From contig NZ_JAGJBY010000002.1 of NCBI RefSeq assembly GCF_020010905.1, forward strand, positions 3,038,001-3,102,000: a stretch of 64,000 nt of DNA, written 5' to 3'. The position numbers and the translations under genes were made by a program. The notes beneath the pieces were generated by a model. It saw only the letters and a program-made list of their open reading frames with translations. It was not told the DNA's origin and ran no database searches. Origin of the DNA: Streptomyces acidiscabies (GTDB lineage Bacteria; Actinomycetota; Actinomycetes; Streptomycetales; Streptomycetaceae). Shown here piece after piece: positions 16,761 through 24,795 of this stretch (positions are counted from its first letter, which is position 1; each line of letters opens with the position of its first letter).

Positions 16761-19213
16761 CACCCCCGCGCCAGTTGCCCGGCGGCCGGGGTCGGCCCGC
16801 CGCCCGTGTAAGTGACCTTCCACAGCGCAGACTTGGCGTCGGAGGTGAAGAAACCCCGGCCGTAGTCGAGGACGTACAGCGCGCCGTCGGGACCGAACTT
16901 CCAGTCCATGAGGTTCTTGATGCGGTCGTTGCCGACCGGCACGATCTTCTTCAACGACTCGGAGTGCACGGGGAGTCCGCCGTCACCCTGGTTCGCCGGG
17001 TCCATCACGACCGCGTTGCGCGGCTGGTCGGCGTCGTAGAAGTCGCCCACGAACCACTTGCCGTCCCAGTACGAGGGCCACTTGTCGGCGCTCGTACTCG
17101 CCGCGTCGTACCGGTAGACCGGGCCGTTCATCGCGGCCTGGCCGCCGCCCTTCAGCCACGGCAGCAGGTAGGTGGCCTGCGACTGCTGGTAGGAGGGGAT
17201 GCCGTTCGCGTCGCGCGGGTAGTCCGGGGCGCCGCCCTGCGGCGAGTACCAGATGTTGTTGCCGGTGACCGGCGGCAGGTTGACCAGTCCGTCGTTGTTC
17301 GGCGACTCGTTCTTCGGGTGGTCGCAGTCGTACCAGCCGAGCGGCTGCGACGGGTCCGGCAGATTGCGGTCCCGGTAGGGCTGCTTGTTGCCCATGCAGT
17401 ACGGCCAACCCCGGTTGCTCGCACGGGTGATGACGGCGAACGTGTCGTACTTCGCCGGACCCCACGTCGTCGAGGGGGCGCCCGCGTCGGGGCCCACCCA
17501 CCCGGCGTACAGGATGTCCGTCTTCCTGTCGACGAAGATGCGCGCCGGGTTGCGGACGCCCATCACGTAGATCTCGCCGCGCGTCTTGCCGCCGCCCTCG
17601 GCGGTCTCCTTGCCGGTGAACAGGTTCCCTTGGGGGAGCGTGTACGTGCCGTCGGGCTCCGGGTGGATGCGCAGGATCTTGCCGTTGAGGTTGTTCGTGT
17701 TCCCGGCGGTGCGGCGCGCGTCCGCGAAGGAGACGCCCTTGTAGTTCGGCGCCGGGTTGTTGCCCGAGTAACCCTCGCTGAACTGGCTGGAGTTGTTGTC
17801 ACCGGTCGCGATGTACAGGTTGCCCTTCGAGTCCCAGGACATCCCGCCGCCCGAGTGGCAGCAACTGTGCACCTGCACCGGCCACTTGAGGAGCACCTTC
17901 TCGCTGCCCAGGTCCAGCTTGTTCGTCGCCAGGTCCAACGTGAAGCGGGAGACGCGGCGTTCGGCGATCTGCGTGTCCCGGTTCAGCTGCGCGTGCGGCG
18001 TGTAGTGCAGGTACACCCAGCCGTTGTCCTCGAAGCGCGGGTCCAACTCGATGCCGAGCAGGCCCTCTTCGACCTTGACCAGCTCGTCGCCGCCGCCCTT
18101 GTTGCCGAAGACGGTCAACGCCCCGGCCAGGGTCACCTTCTTGGTCCTCGGGTCGTAGACGTGGATCTCGCCCTTGCCCTTGCCGATGTCCGGGTTGTTC
18201 CAGTCGGTGATCACCGGCTGGGAGGAGTCGGCGCCGCCCCGGCCGATGTACAGCACCCGTCCGTCGGGCGCGGTCACCAGCCCGTGCGGCTCGCCGATCT
18301 GGTCGTTCTGGCCCGGCTGGTTCGGCTGAGTCAGGCGCTCCGCACGGTAGTTGGCGTTGATGGTGGCCTTGCAGTCGGCCTGGACGAGCCGTGTCGTCCA
18401 CAGCAGGGCGCCGCGCAGATGCGCCCGGAACTCGGTCTCGTCGTACGACGACACCGTCCCGCCCATCCCGGTGTAGAAGGACCGGCCGCCGTCGTAGTCA
18501 CGGCACCAACTCACTGGATGATCAGCGCCGTTGGCACCCGTACCGGGCTGGTACGACCGCTCGCGGACCCGCGCGACCGTGTGGACCTCGCCGGACGGGT
18601 TCTTCGCCCAGTTGAACCACTGGTCGGCCCGCTTCCACTGCACCGGCACGTCCTTCGTCGCCGGATGCTGCCGGTCACCCACCTCAACGACCGCGCGCTG
18701 TACGGCCGTTGGGCTCGACGCGGCCGGGCGGGCGCCGATCAGGCCGGTGAACCAGTCCGAGTACGGCTCGGCACGGGCCGCGTCGTGGACGCCGAGGAAA
18801 CCGCCGCCCGCCTCCATATAGGCCTCAAGACCGGCCTCTTGGTCCGGATCGAGGACGTCGCCGCCCCCGGTCAGGAACGCGACCGCGTTGTAACTCCCCA
18901 GCGCCGTACCGTCGGTGAAGATCCGCGCGTCGTCCGTCGCGTCCACCGCGAACCGCTGGTTCGCCGGGCCCGTCAGGCCGATCCGCTCGATCGCCGCGAT
19001 CCCCGCGTTCACGACCGGCGACTCGTCACCGGCCGCCGCCGAACCGTAGAAGACCAGCACCCTCACATCCGCGCCGCCCGGCGGCGACTTGATAGATATC
19101 GTTGTCGGGGGTGGCAGCGCCTGCGCGGCGGTCGGCGCGGTCAACAGCCCCGCTACGACCACCCCGGTGGCCAGCCAGATCCGTCTTCTCGTGCTCGATC
19201 CTCGTAAGTGCAC
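16757..19213 (-). CDS. Secreted ThuA-like / PQQ-type sugar (sorbosone) dehydrogenase
   Basis: About 818 residues: a signal peptide (RRRIWLATGVVVAGLL); a ThuA-like domain at about 48-265 (VRVLVFYGSAAAGDESP, GGFLGVHDAA, DHPVSWCRDYDGGRSFYTGMG); and a six-bladed propeller typical of soluble PQQ glucose/sorbosone dehydrogenases (EPHGLVTAPDGRVLYIGRGG, EEGLLGIELDPRF, GNLYIATGDNN, LNGKILRIHPEPDG, MGVRNPARI). It likely oxidises sugars outside the cell with a bound quinone cofactor. I chose GTG at 19213 because AGGAGG ends 6 nt before it; the frame is open to 19294. It is coupled to the downstream cupredoxin-DUF1080 gene and divergent from the laccase. Confidence 0.85.
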   Translation of the reverse strand: MHLRGSSTRRRIWLATGVVVAGLLTAPTAAQALPPPTTISIKSPPGGADVRVLVFYGSAAAGDESPVVNAGIAAIERIGLTGPANQRFAVDATDDARIFTDGTALGSYNAVAFLTGGGDVLDPDQEAGLEAYMEAGGGFLGVHDAARAEPYSDWFTGLIGARPAASSPTAVQRAVVEVGDRQHPATKDVPVQWKRADQWFNWAKNPSGEVHTVARVRERSYQPGTGANGADHPVSWCRDYDGGRSFYTGMGGTVSSYDETEFRAHLRGALLWTTRLVQADCKATINANYRAERLTQPNQPGQNDQIGEPHGLVTAPDGRVLYIGRGGADSSQPVITDWNNPDIGKGKGEIHVYDPRTKKVTLAGALTVFGNKGGGDELVKVEEGLLGIELDPRFEDNGWVYLHYTPHAQLNRDTQIAERRVSRFTLDLATNKLDLGSEKVLLKWPVQVHSCCHSGGGMSWDSKGNLYIATGDNNSSQFSEGYSGNNPAPNYKGVSFADARRTAGNTNNLNGKILRIHPEPDGTYTLPQGNLFTGKETAEGGGKTRGEIYVMGVRNPARIFVDRKTDILYAGWVGPDAGAPSTTWGPAKYDTFAVITRASNRGWPYCMGNKQPYRDRNLPDPSQPLGWYDCDHPKNESPNNDGLVNLPPVTGNNIWYSPQGGAPDYPRDANGIPSYQQSQATYLLPWLKGGGQAAMNGPVYRYDAASTSADKWPSYWDGKWFVGDFYDADQPRNAVVMDPANQGDGGLPVHSESLKKIVPVGNDRIKNLMDWKFGPDGALYVLDYGRGFFTSDAKSALWKVTYTGGGPTPAAGQLARGW

Positions 19214-19321
19214 GGGCACCTCCTCGGTCACGGCTCCTCGGTCACGGCGGACAGCGCCAAGGAAGCTAGACGGCTTTGTGCCGTTCGCCAACACCTAAAA
19301 CCGGAATTCCCCGAACTTTGT

Positions 19322-19358
19322 CCTGAGTGTGGAGAAACAGCCTCAGGGCCGGTACCGT
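19322..19358. promoter_or_regulatory. Inverted repeat and -10 box between PQQ dehydrogenase and laccase genes
   Basis: CCTGAG (19322-19327) and CTCAGG (19342-19347) form a 6 bp inverted repeat with a 14 nt centre. It is followed by TACCGT at 19353-19358, about 60 nt before the laccase ATG. It could be the operator of the nearby LacI regulator; this is a guess from position. Confidence 0.3.
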
Positions 19359-19418
19359 CTCACAGGCTCATCACAGGCACGCCTGCGCACAAACCTTCTC
19401 AGGACGGGGAGTTGGGGC

Positions 19419-20354
19419 ATGGACGGACGCGGCTTCGACCGGCGGACCCTGCTCGGAGGCGCTGCCGCAGCCGCCTCGCTGAGCCTCGCGCCGACCACCC
19501 GCAGCGCCGCCGCCGCGCCGCCCGGCGGCACGGTCCGCCACCTCACGATGTACGCCGAGAAACTTCCCGACGGACAGCTCGGCTACGGCTTCGAGAAGGG
19601 CAAGGCGACCGTCCCTGGTCCGCTCATCGAGCTGTACGAGGGCGACACCGTGCACATCGCCTTCGAGAACACCCTCGACGTACCCGTCAGCCTCCACGTC
19701 CACGGCCTCGACTACGAGATCACCAGCGACGGCACGAAGATGAACCACAGCGACGTCGCCCCCGGCGCGACCCGCACGTACACCTGGCGCACGCACCTCC
19801 CCGGGCGCCGCGCGGACGGCACCTGGCGGGCCGGGAGCGCCGGGTACTGGCACTACCACGACCACGTCGTCGGCACGGAACACGGCACCGGCGGCATCCG
19901 AAAAGGCCTGTACGGACCGGTGGTTGTGCGCCGCAAGGGCGACGTCCTCCCCGACGCGACCCACACCATCGTCTTCAACGACATGCTCATCAACAACCGG
20001 CCCGCGCACTCCGGGCCCAACTTCGAGGCCACGGTGGGGGATCGGGTCGAGTTCGTCATGATCACGCACGGGGAGTACTACCACACGTTCCACATGCATG
20101 GTCATCGCTGGGCGGACAACCGCACGGGCCTCCTGGCCGGGCCCGACGATCCAACTCGCGTGATCGACAACAAGATTGTGGGTCCTGCCGACTCGTTCGG
20201 GTTCCAGGTGATCGCCGGGGAAGGGGTCGGGGCGGGGGCGTGGATGTACCACTGCCATGTCCAGAGTCACTCCGACATGGGGATGGTGGGGCTGTTCCTG
20301 GTGAAGAAGGAGGACGGGACCATTCCGGGGTACGAGGGCGGGCACGAGCACTGA
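19419..20354 (+). CDS. Two-domain small laccase (SLAC/EpoA-like multicopper oxidase)
   Basis: The 311-residue protein is exported by the Tat route (FDRRTLLGGAAAAASL). It is very close to S. coelicolor small laccase as I remember it. Copper-binding motifs are HVHGLDYE, HYHDHVVGTEHG, HTFHMHGHRW and YHCHVQSHSDMGM. The two cupredoxin domains are expected to trimerise to build the trinuclear copper site, and to oxidise phenolics with reduction of oxygen to water. The C-terminus ends YEGGHEH, without the longer His-rich tail of the S. coelicolor protein. ATG at 19419 has a GGGGAG-like site upstream. It lies beside pca genes and secreted PQQ dehydrogenase. Confidence 0.93.
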   Translation: MDGRGFDRRTLLGGAAAAASLSLAPTTRSAAAAPPGGTVRHLTMYAEKLPDGQLGYGFEKGKATVPGPLIELYEGDTVHIAFENTLDVPVSLHVHGLDYEITSDGTKMNHSDVAPGATRTYTWRTHLPGRRADGTWRAGSAGYWHYHDHVVGTEHGTGGIRKGLYGPVVVRRKGDVLPDATHTIVFNDMLINNRPAHSGPNFEATVGDRVEFVMITHGEYYHTFHMHGHRWADNRTGLLAGPDDPTRVIDNKIVGPADSFGFQVIAGEGVGAGAWMYHCHVQSHSDMGMVGLFLVKKEDGTIPGYEGGHEH

Positions 20355-20423
20355 GGGGGCGGCCGGAGGTGCTCAACTGACCTGCGCCAAGGGGTTGTTG
20401 GGTCCGGGCACGTGAGCGGTGAC

Positions 20424-20429
20424 TATTCT
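20424..20429 (+). promoter_or_regulatory. -10 box of the LacI-family regulator gene
   Basis: TATTCT is a good -10 match 30 nt before the GTG at 20460. The Shine-Dalgarno GGAGGAG at 20449-20455 lies between. No strong -35 is seen at the normal distance. Confidence 0.35.
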
Positions 20430-20459
20430 GAACCGCAGACCGGCCCTGGAGGAGACGAC

Positions 20460-21668
20460 GTGACCGACACCGCCCCGCGCCCCACTCTGGAGGCCGTGGC
20501 CGCGCGGGCCGGGGTGTCGCGGGCGACCGTCTCCCGTGTGGTGAACGGCGGCGACGGGGTGCGCGAACCCCTCGTCGAACGGGTTCGGCGGGCGGTGGAG
20601 GAACTCGGGTACGTCCCGAACCGGGCGGCCCGCAGCTTGGTGACCCGACGCCACGACGCGATCGCCGTCGTCATCGCGGAACCGGAGGCCCGAGTCTTCG
20701 CGGACCCTTTCTTCGGCCGCCAACTCCGGGGCATCAGCAAGGAGTTGACGGCCCACGACAACCAACTCGTCCTACTGCTGACGGAAGGCCGGGACGATCA
20801 CGCGCGGGTGGCCCGATATCTGGCGGGCGGGCATGTGGATGGTGCGCTGGTGTTCTCCCTGCACCTTGACGATCCGCTGCCGGGGTTGATCCAGGGGGCG
20901 GGGGTGCCGATGGTGATCGGGGGGAGGCCGGGGTGGGGTGGGGAGGCGGCTGCGGGGGAGTGGCGTACCGCGTGGAGTGGTGGGGCGCGTCGAGGTGGCC
21001 GTGCTGCGGGCGGTGCGGGGGCGCAGCGAGGCGCCGGGTATCCGGTGGGTGGCGGTCTCGCCCGTGAGCTGGACGCGTACGTCGGAGCAGTCGGCGGTGA
21101 GCGTGAGGCGGGGCGGCGTTTCGGTGGCGGCATCCTCTACGTCGACAGCGACAACCGGGGTGGCGCCCAGGGCGCCGTACGTCATCTCGTCGACCTCGGT
21201 CGTACCCGTGTCGCGCACATCACCGGTCCCCTCGACCAGACCTCGGCGGTCGACCGGCTCGACGGGTACCTCGATGTCATGGGCGACGCCGATCCGGCAC
21301 TCCTCGCCGAGGGCGACTTCACGTCGGCCGGCGGGGAACACGCGATGCGGGAACTCCTCGCCCGGCGCCCCGACCTGGATGCCGTCTTCGCCGCGAACGA
21401 CCTCACGGCGTCGGGTGCGCTGCGCGTCCTGCGGGAACAGGGACGCCGGGTGCCCGAGGACGTCGCGGTGATCGGCTTCGACGACATGCTCCCGATCCCC
21501 GAACAGACCGACCCTCCCCTCACGACTGTCCGCCAGGACATCGAGGAGATGGGCCGCCTGATGACCCGCCTCCTCCTGAACCGCCTCGCCCGCACCCCGT
21601 CGACGACCGAGGCCCCCCTGAGAAGCGTGGTCCTCCCGACAAGGCTGATCCACAGGTCATCGGCCTGA
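20460..21668 (+). CDS. LacI-family regulator with a ~65-residue insertion
   Basis: The 402-residue protein has an N-terminal LacI HTH (TLEAVAARAGVSRATVSRVVN) with hinge YVPNRAARSL, then a periplasmic-binding-protein-like sensor ending in VPEDVAVIGFDDMLPIPEQTDPPLTTVRQ. Typical relatives have about 335-345 residues. The excess lies at about residues 158-223, between the strand VPMVIGGRPGW and YVDSDNRGGAQGAV, where relatives have only a short loop. The insert is Gly/Arg-rich in this frame. GTG at 20460 follows GGAGGAG. It probably controls the adjacent laccase/PQQ-dehydrogenase genes by sugar sensing. Whether it still works with the insert is unclear. Confidence 0.85.
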   Translation: MTDTAPRPTLEAVAARAGVSRATVSRVVNGGDGVREPLVERVRRAVEELGYVPNRAARSLVTRRHDAIAVVIAEPEARVFADPFFGRQLRGISKELTAHDNQLVLLLTEGRDDHARVARYLAGGHVDGALVFSLHLDDPLPGLIQGAGVPMVIGGRPGWGGEAAAGEWRTAWSGGARRGGRAAGGAGAQRGAGYPVGGGLARELDAYVGAVGGEREAGRRFGGGILYVDSDNRGGAQGAVRHLVDLGRTRVAHITGPLDQTSAVDRLDGYLDVMGDADPALLAEGDFTSAGGEHAMRELLARRPDLDAVFAANDLTASGALRVLREQGRRVPEDVAVIGFDDMLPIPEQTDPPLTTVRQDIEEMGRLMTRLLLNRLARTPSTTEAPLRSVVLPTRLIHRSSA

Positions 21669-21773
21669 CCCCGGACTCCCGAACTCCGCACGGGGCCAAG
21701 GCGCTTGAGCCTGAACGACCCGGCCGCATCGAGACCGACCCCGGACGTACACCCCCACCCACGTACCCTCCCC

Positions 21774-21853
21774 GCAGCCCCGCAGCCCCGCAGCCCCGCA
21801 GCCCCGCAGCCCCGCAGCCCCGCAGCCCCGCAGCCCCGCAGCCCCGCAGCCCC
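21774..21853. repeat. Ten perfect tandem copies of the octamer GCAGCCCC
   Basis: Exactly ten uninterrupted 8 bp units. The same octamer recurs as a five-copy array at 49385-49424 and singly near 22190 and 22270. It lies in the convergent gap between the LacI gene and the VOC gene. Confidence 0.95.
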
Positions 21854-21936
21854 ATCACCCAGCCGCGCCCCCCGACCTGTCGCCCGACCGCCCCACCCCG
21901 GACACCCACCCAGCTGCTTCACCCAGCCGCTTCACC

Positions 21937-22179
21937 CCGGAACCGTCACCCAACCGCACCGCCCCAACGCCTCCGCCCGACCGCACCGTCTCAGGCACCC
22001 CACCCGGCCACACCACCCCCGGCCCGTCGCCCGACCGCACCGCCCTGGACACGCCACCCAACCGCCCCACCCCGGAACCGTCGCCCGGCCGCACCACCCC
22101 CGCCCCGTCGCCCGGCTGCGCCGCCTCGGATACCCCACCCGGCCGCCCCTCCTCCGGCACCCCACCCAGCCGCGCCACC
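21937..22179. repeat. Minisatellite, nine 27 bp units
   Basis: Nine head-to-tail units of 27 bp, each a variant of CCGGAACCGTCACCCAACCG plus CACCGCC. Further degenerate units run from about 21853 to 22290. Because the unit is nine codons, open frames persist on both strands and look like Pro- or Gly-rich proteins. With 21669-21773, this fills the 655 bp gap between the LacI and VOC genes; I see no convincing gene there. Confidence 0.85.
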
Positions 22180-22323
22180 TCCGGCCCGCAGCCCCGCAGC
22201 CGCACTGCCTCAGGCCCGTCACCCAGTCGCCCCGCCCCGGACCCGCCCCCCCAGCCGCGCTCCCCCGGCCCGCAGCCCCGCGTTCAGTCCATCGCCTCCC
22301 CCCTCACCGCGCCCTGCCCCTCC

Positions 22324-23106
22324 TCACCCCTCCACCCGCGTCGCGCTCTTGATCACCGCGAAGCGTGCCCCGTACGGATCCGCCAGCTTCGCGAAGCGCC
22401 CCACCCCCTCCAGGTCCACGGCCGGCAGGCGCACGCTTCCGCCCCGTTCCACCGCCGTCGCGACCGCCGCGTCCGTGTCGGGGACCTCGAAGTACGGGAG
22501 CCAGTAGGCGCTGTCCTCGTCAGGAGCGTCGGCGAGAGGGACGAAGCCGGCGAACATCGCGTCGTCGCCCATGCCCTGCGGGTTGACGCAGGTGTACGTA
22601 CCGCCGGGGAACGGCATCGCGGAGGTCTCCAGACCGAGCGCGGAGCGGTAGAACGCGGCCGCAGCGGCGATGTCGGCGGTGTAGAGCTCGGCCCAGCACA
22701 GGGACCCCGGTTCGTTCACGACGTCGAGCCCCGGCATAGCGGCCGGCTGCCAGAGCCCGAACGGCACGTCCGCCTCGTCCGCGAGGACCGCCATCGTGCC
22801 CTGCCCCAGCACCTCCATCGGCTGGACCAGCACCTTGCCGTGCGCCTTCTCGGCGGCCAGCGCGGTCGCGCGCGCGTCCAGCGTCTGGAAGTACAGCGTC
22901 CAGGACGGCGCCCCCTCGGTCGTCTGCATCCCCGCCGCCACGGTCTTCCCGTCGAGCTGGAAGAACCCGTACCCGCCCGCCTCCGGCCCCGCCGACACGA
23001 ACCGCCACCCGAACAGCGCGCCGTAGAACGCGCTCGCCCCCTCGATGTCGGCCGTCCCGAGATCGATCCAGTTCGGTGCGCCCTCGACGAATCGTGTGGT
23101 CAGCAT
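22324..23106 (-). CDS. VOC (glyoxalase-like) family protein, two tandem domains
   Basis: The 260-residue protein is built of two VOC beta-alpha-beta modules. Module 1 (about 1-125) starts FVEGAPNWIDLGTADIEGASAFYGALFGW. Module 2 (about 130-255) starts PGSLCWAELYTADIAAAAAFYRSALGL and ends ADPYGARFAVIKS. Such actinobacterial proteins are annotated as glyoxalase/bleomycin-resistance-like; the ligand is unknown. The ATG at 23106 has GGAGG 6 nt upstream, so the longer frame open to 23313 is not used. Confidence 0.85.
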   Translation of the reverse strand: MLTTRFVEGAPNWIDLGTADIEGASAFYGALFGWRFVSAGPEAGGYGFFQLDGKTVAAGMQTTEGAPSWTLYFQTLDARATALAAEKAHGKVLVQPMEVLGQGTMAVLADEADVPFGLWQPAAMPGLDVVNEPGSLCWAELYTADIAAAAAFYRSALGLETSAMPFPGGTYTCVNPQGMGDDAMFAGFVPLADAPDEDSAYWLPYFEVPDTDAAVATAVERGGSVRLPAVDLEGVGRFAKLADPYGARFAVIKSATRVEG

Positions 23107-23200
23107 CGCCAGCCTCCTCGCTAGGAACCCCTGCCCTGCCGAGTCTTGCACCGCCCACTGACAATCGCCCCCGAACCCCCCGCCCGACCCCCGCACCGGC

Positions 23201-23220
23201 CCGTTGATCGGCCGTTGATC
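23201..23220 (+). promoter_or_regulatory. Direct repeats CCGTTGATC upstream of the WhiB-like gene
   Basis: CCGTTGATC occurs at 23201-23209 and 23212-23220, the second ending in the palindrome TTGATCAA. They lie 33-52 nt before the whiB-like ATG and could be a promoter element or a regulator site. The role is inferred from position only. Confidence 0.3.
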
Positions 23221-23252
23221 AAACGTTTTCCCGCATCCGGCACGATCCCGGC

Positions 23253-23492
23253 ATGTCCACCGACACGAAGCCCGTACCCGACCTCTCCTGGCAGCAGGAA
23301 GCCCTGTGCGCACAGACCGGGTCGGAGTTCTTCTTCCCGGAACCGGGCAGCTCGGTCCGCGAGGCGAAACAGATCTGCGGCCTGTGCCCGATCCGCCCCG
23401 CCTGCCTCGACCACGCCCTCACCCACGACGAACAGTTCGGCGTCTGGGGCGGCCTGTCGGAGAAGGAACGCCACCACCTCAGACGCCACTGA
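23253..23492 (+). CDS. WhiB-like [4Fe-4S] transcription factor (Wbl protein)
   Basis: This small 79-residue protein has the four cluster-binding Cys at 19, 42, 45 and 51 (C-x22-C-x2-C-x5-C), the GVWGG turn at 63-67 and a short basic tail (KERHHLRRH). Wbl proteins bind an iron-sulfur cluster and usually act with a sigma factor as redox-sensitive regulators of development or antibiotic production. It is shorter than WhiB or WhiD. I do not assign a specific wbl name. It is divergent from the VOC gene and convergent with the desaturase. Confidence 0.93.
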   Translation: MSTDTKPVPDLSWQQEALCAQTGSEFFFPEPGSSVREAKQICGLCPIRPACLDHALTHDEQFGVWGGLSEKERHHLRRH

Positions 23493-23527
23493 CGGCAGAC
23501 ACCGCTGACGCGCCCGCGTACGACGAA

Positions 23528-23554
23528 GGGCGGCCCGGAAACCCCGGACCGCCC
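23528..23554. terminator. Hairpin terminator between wbl and desaturase genes
   Basis: GGGCGGCCCGG (23528-23538) pairs with CCGGACCGCCC (23544-23554) with one mismatch and a 5 nt loop, in a convergent gap. Confidence 0.65.
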
Positions 23555-23595
23555 CTGTCACCGCCCGCAGTCACCCCGCGAGCCGAAACCGACGC

Positions 23596-24570
23596 CTACG
23601 CGCTCGCCCGCGCAGCCATCCGCGCTTTGCGCGCCGCCAGCTTCTCGTCGAACTTCGTCGCCTCCGCGTTGAGCCCGCCCATGAACATGCCGAGTTCCTC
23701 CTGCGCCTGGCGCCCGTCGGGACCGAGCCCGTCGATCTCCATGACCTTGAGGAAGCGCAGGACGGGCGCGAGCACGTCGTCGTGGTGGATGCGCATGTTG
23801 TAGACCTCGCCGATGGCCATCTGCGCGGCGGCCCGCTCGAAGCCGGGGATGCCGTGCCCGGGCATCCGGAAGTTGACGACGACGTCGCGGACGGCCTGCA
23901 TGGTCAGATCGGGAGCGAGCTCGAACGCGGCCTTCAGGAGGTTGCGGTAGAAGATCATGTGCAGGTTCTCGTCCGCGGCGATGCGCGCGAGCATCCGGTC
24001 GCAGACCGGGTCACCGGACTGGTGCCCGGTGTTGCGGTGCGAGATGCGGGTGGCGAGCTCCTGGAAGGACACGTAGGCCACGGAGTGCAGCATGGAGTGG
24101 CTGTTGTCCGACTCGAAGCCCTCGCTCATGTGGGACATCCGGAACTGCTCCAGCTTGTCCGGGTCGACCGCGCGCGAGGCGAGCAGGTAGTCGCGCATGA
24201 CGATGCCGTGGCGCCCCTCCTCGGCCGTCCAGCGGTGCACCCACGTGCCCCAGGCGCCGTCACGGCCGAAGAGGCTCGCGATCTCGTGGTGGTAGCTCGG
24301 CAGGTTGTCCTCGGTCAGCAGGTTGACGACCAGCGCGATCCGCCCGATCTCGGTGACCTTCGACTGCTCCTTGCCCCACGCCTCGCCGTCCTCGAAGAAG
24401 CCGGGGAAGTTGCGCGCGTCGCTCCACGGGACGTACTCGTGCGGCATCCAGTCCTTGGTGACCTGCATGTGCCGGCTGAGTTCCTTCTCGACCACTTCCT
24501 CCAGCGCGTACAGCAGCCGCGCGTCGGTCCAGCCGGCGGAACTGCCCAGGTGGGGAGAAGTGATCGTCAC
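23596..24570 (-). CDS. Acyl-ACP desaturase (di-iron fatty acid desaturase)
   Basis: The 324-residue soluble desaturase of the plant stearoyl-ACP desaturase/mycobacterial DesA family inserts a double bond in acyl-ACP chains. Di-iron ligand motifs are TAEEGRHGIVMRDYL and ADENLHMIFYRN. The N-terminal LYALEEVVEKELSRHM and WMPHEYVPW segments are characteristic. The upstream region holds three tandem 15 bp repeats (24639-24683) that look like a repressor-binding array, suggesting control by membrane-lipid status. ATG at 24570. Confidence 0.93.
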   Translation of the reverse strand: MTITSPHLGSSAGWTDARLLYALEEVVEKELSRHMQVTKDWMPHEYVPWSDARNFPGFFEDGEAWGKEQSKVTEIGRIALVVNLLTEDNLPSYHHEIASLFGRDGAWGTWVHRWTAEEGRHGIVMRDYLLASRAVDPDKLEQFRMSHMSEGFESDNSHSMLHSVAYVSFQELATRISHRNTGHQSGDPVCDRMLARIAADENLHMIFYRNLLKAAFELAPDLTMQAVRDVVVNFRMPGHGIPGFERAAAQMAIGEVYNMRIHHDDVLAPVLRFLKVMEIDGLGPDGRQAQEELGMFMGGLNAEATKFDEKLAARKARMAARASA

Positions 24571-24620
24571 AAGAACTCCAGGGACGTGAAAACGGAGCGG
24601 AACACTCCGGCGAGCGGTGC

Positions 24621-24683
24621 CGGAACCTACCGGAACCTACGGGATCGTAGGCTACGAAACCGTAGGTTACGGGACCGTAGGTT
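24621..24683. promoter_or_regulatory. Operator array: 10 bp and 15 bp direct repeats upstream of the desaturase
   Basis: CGGAACCTAC is repeated at 24621-24630 and 24631-24640. Three 15 bp units follow back to back at 24639-24653, 24654-24668 and 24669-24683, each close to ACGGGACCGTAGGTT. Adjacent units create palindromes of the type CTACG-N-CGTAG, as bound by TetR-like dimers. They start 51 bp upstream of the desaturase ATG. Confidence 0.7.
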
Positions 24684-24795
24684 AAGTGTGTTGTAAAGGC
24701 TGCTGATCAGCAGGGACGCGGTCGATCTTCCGAACGCTCCGACGCCCCGGAACCCCCCCAGGTCCCGGGGCCGTCCGAGTGACGTCGTCAGCCGG

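Noticed and set aside
21774..21853. CRISPR array
   Set aside because: Units are 8 bp with no spacers and no cas genes are nearby.
21705..22352. Proline-rich 215-codon ORF
   Set aside because: It is a translation of the octamer array and the 27 bp minisatellite; equally open frames exist on the minus strand, and no start signal or family is visible.
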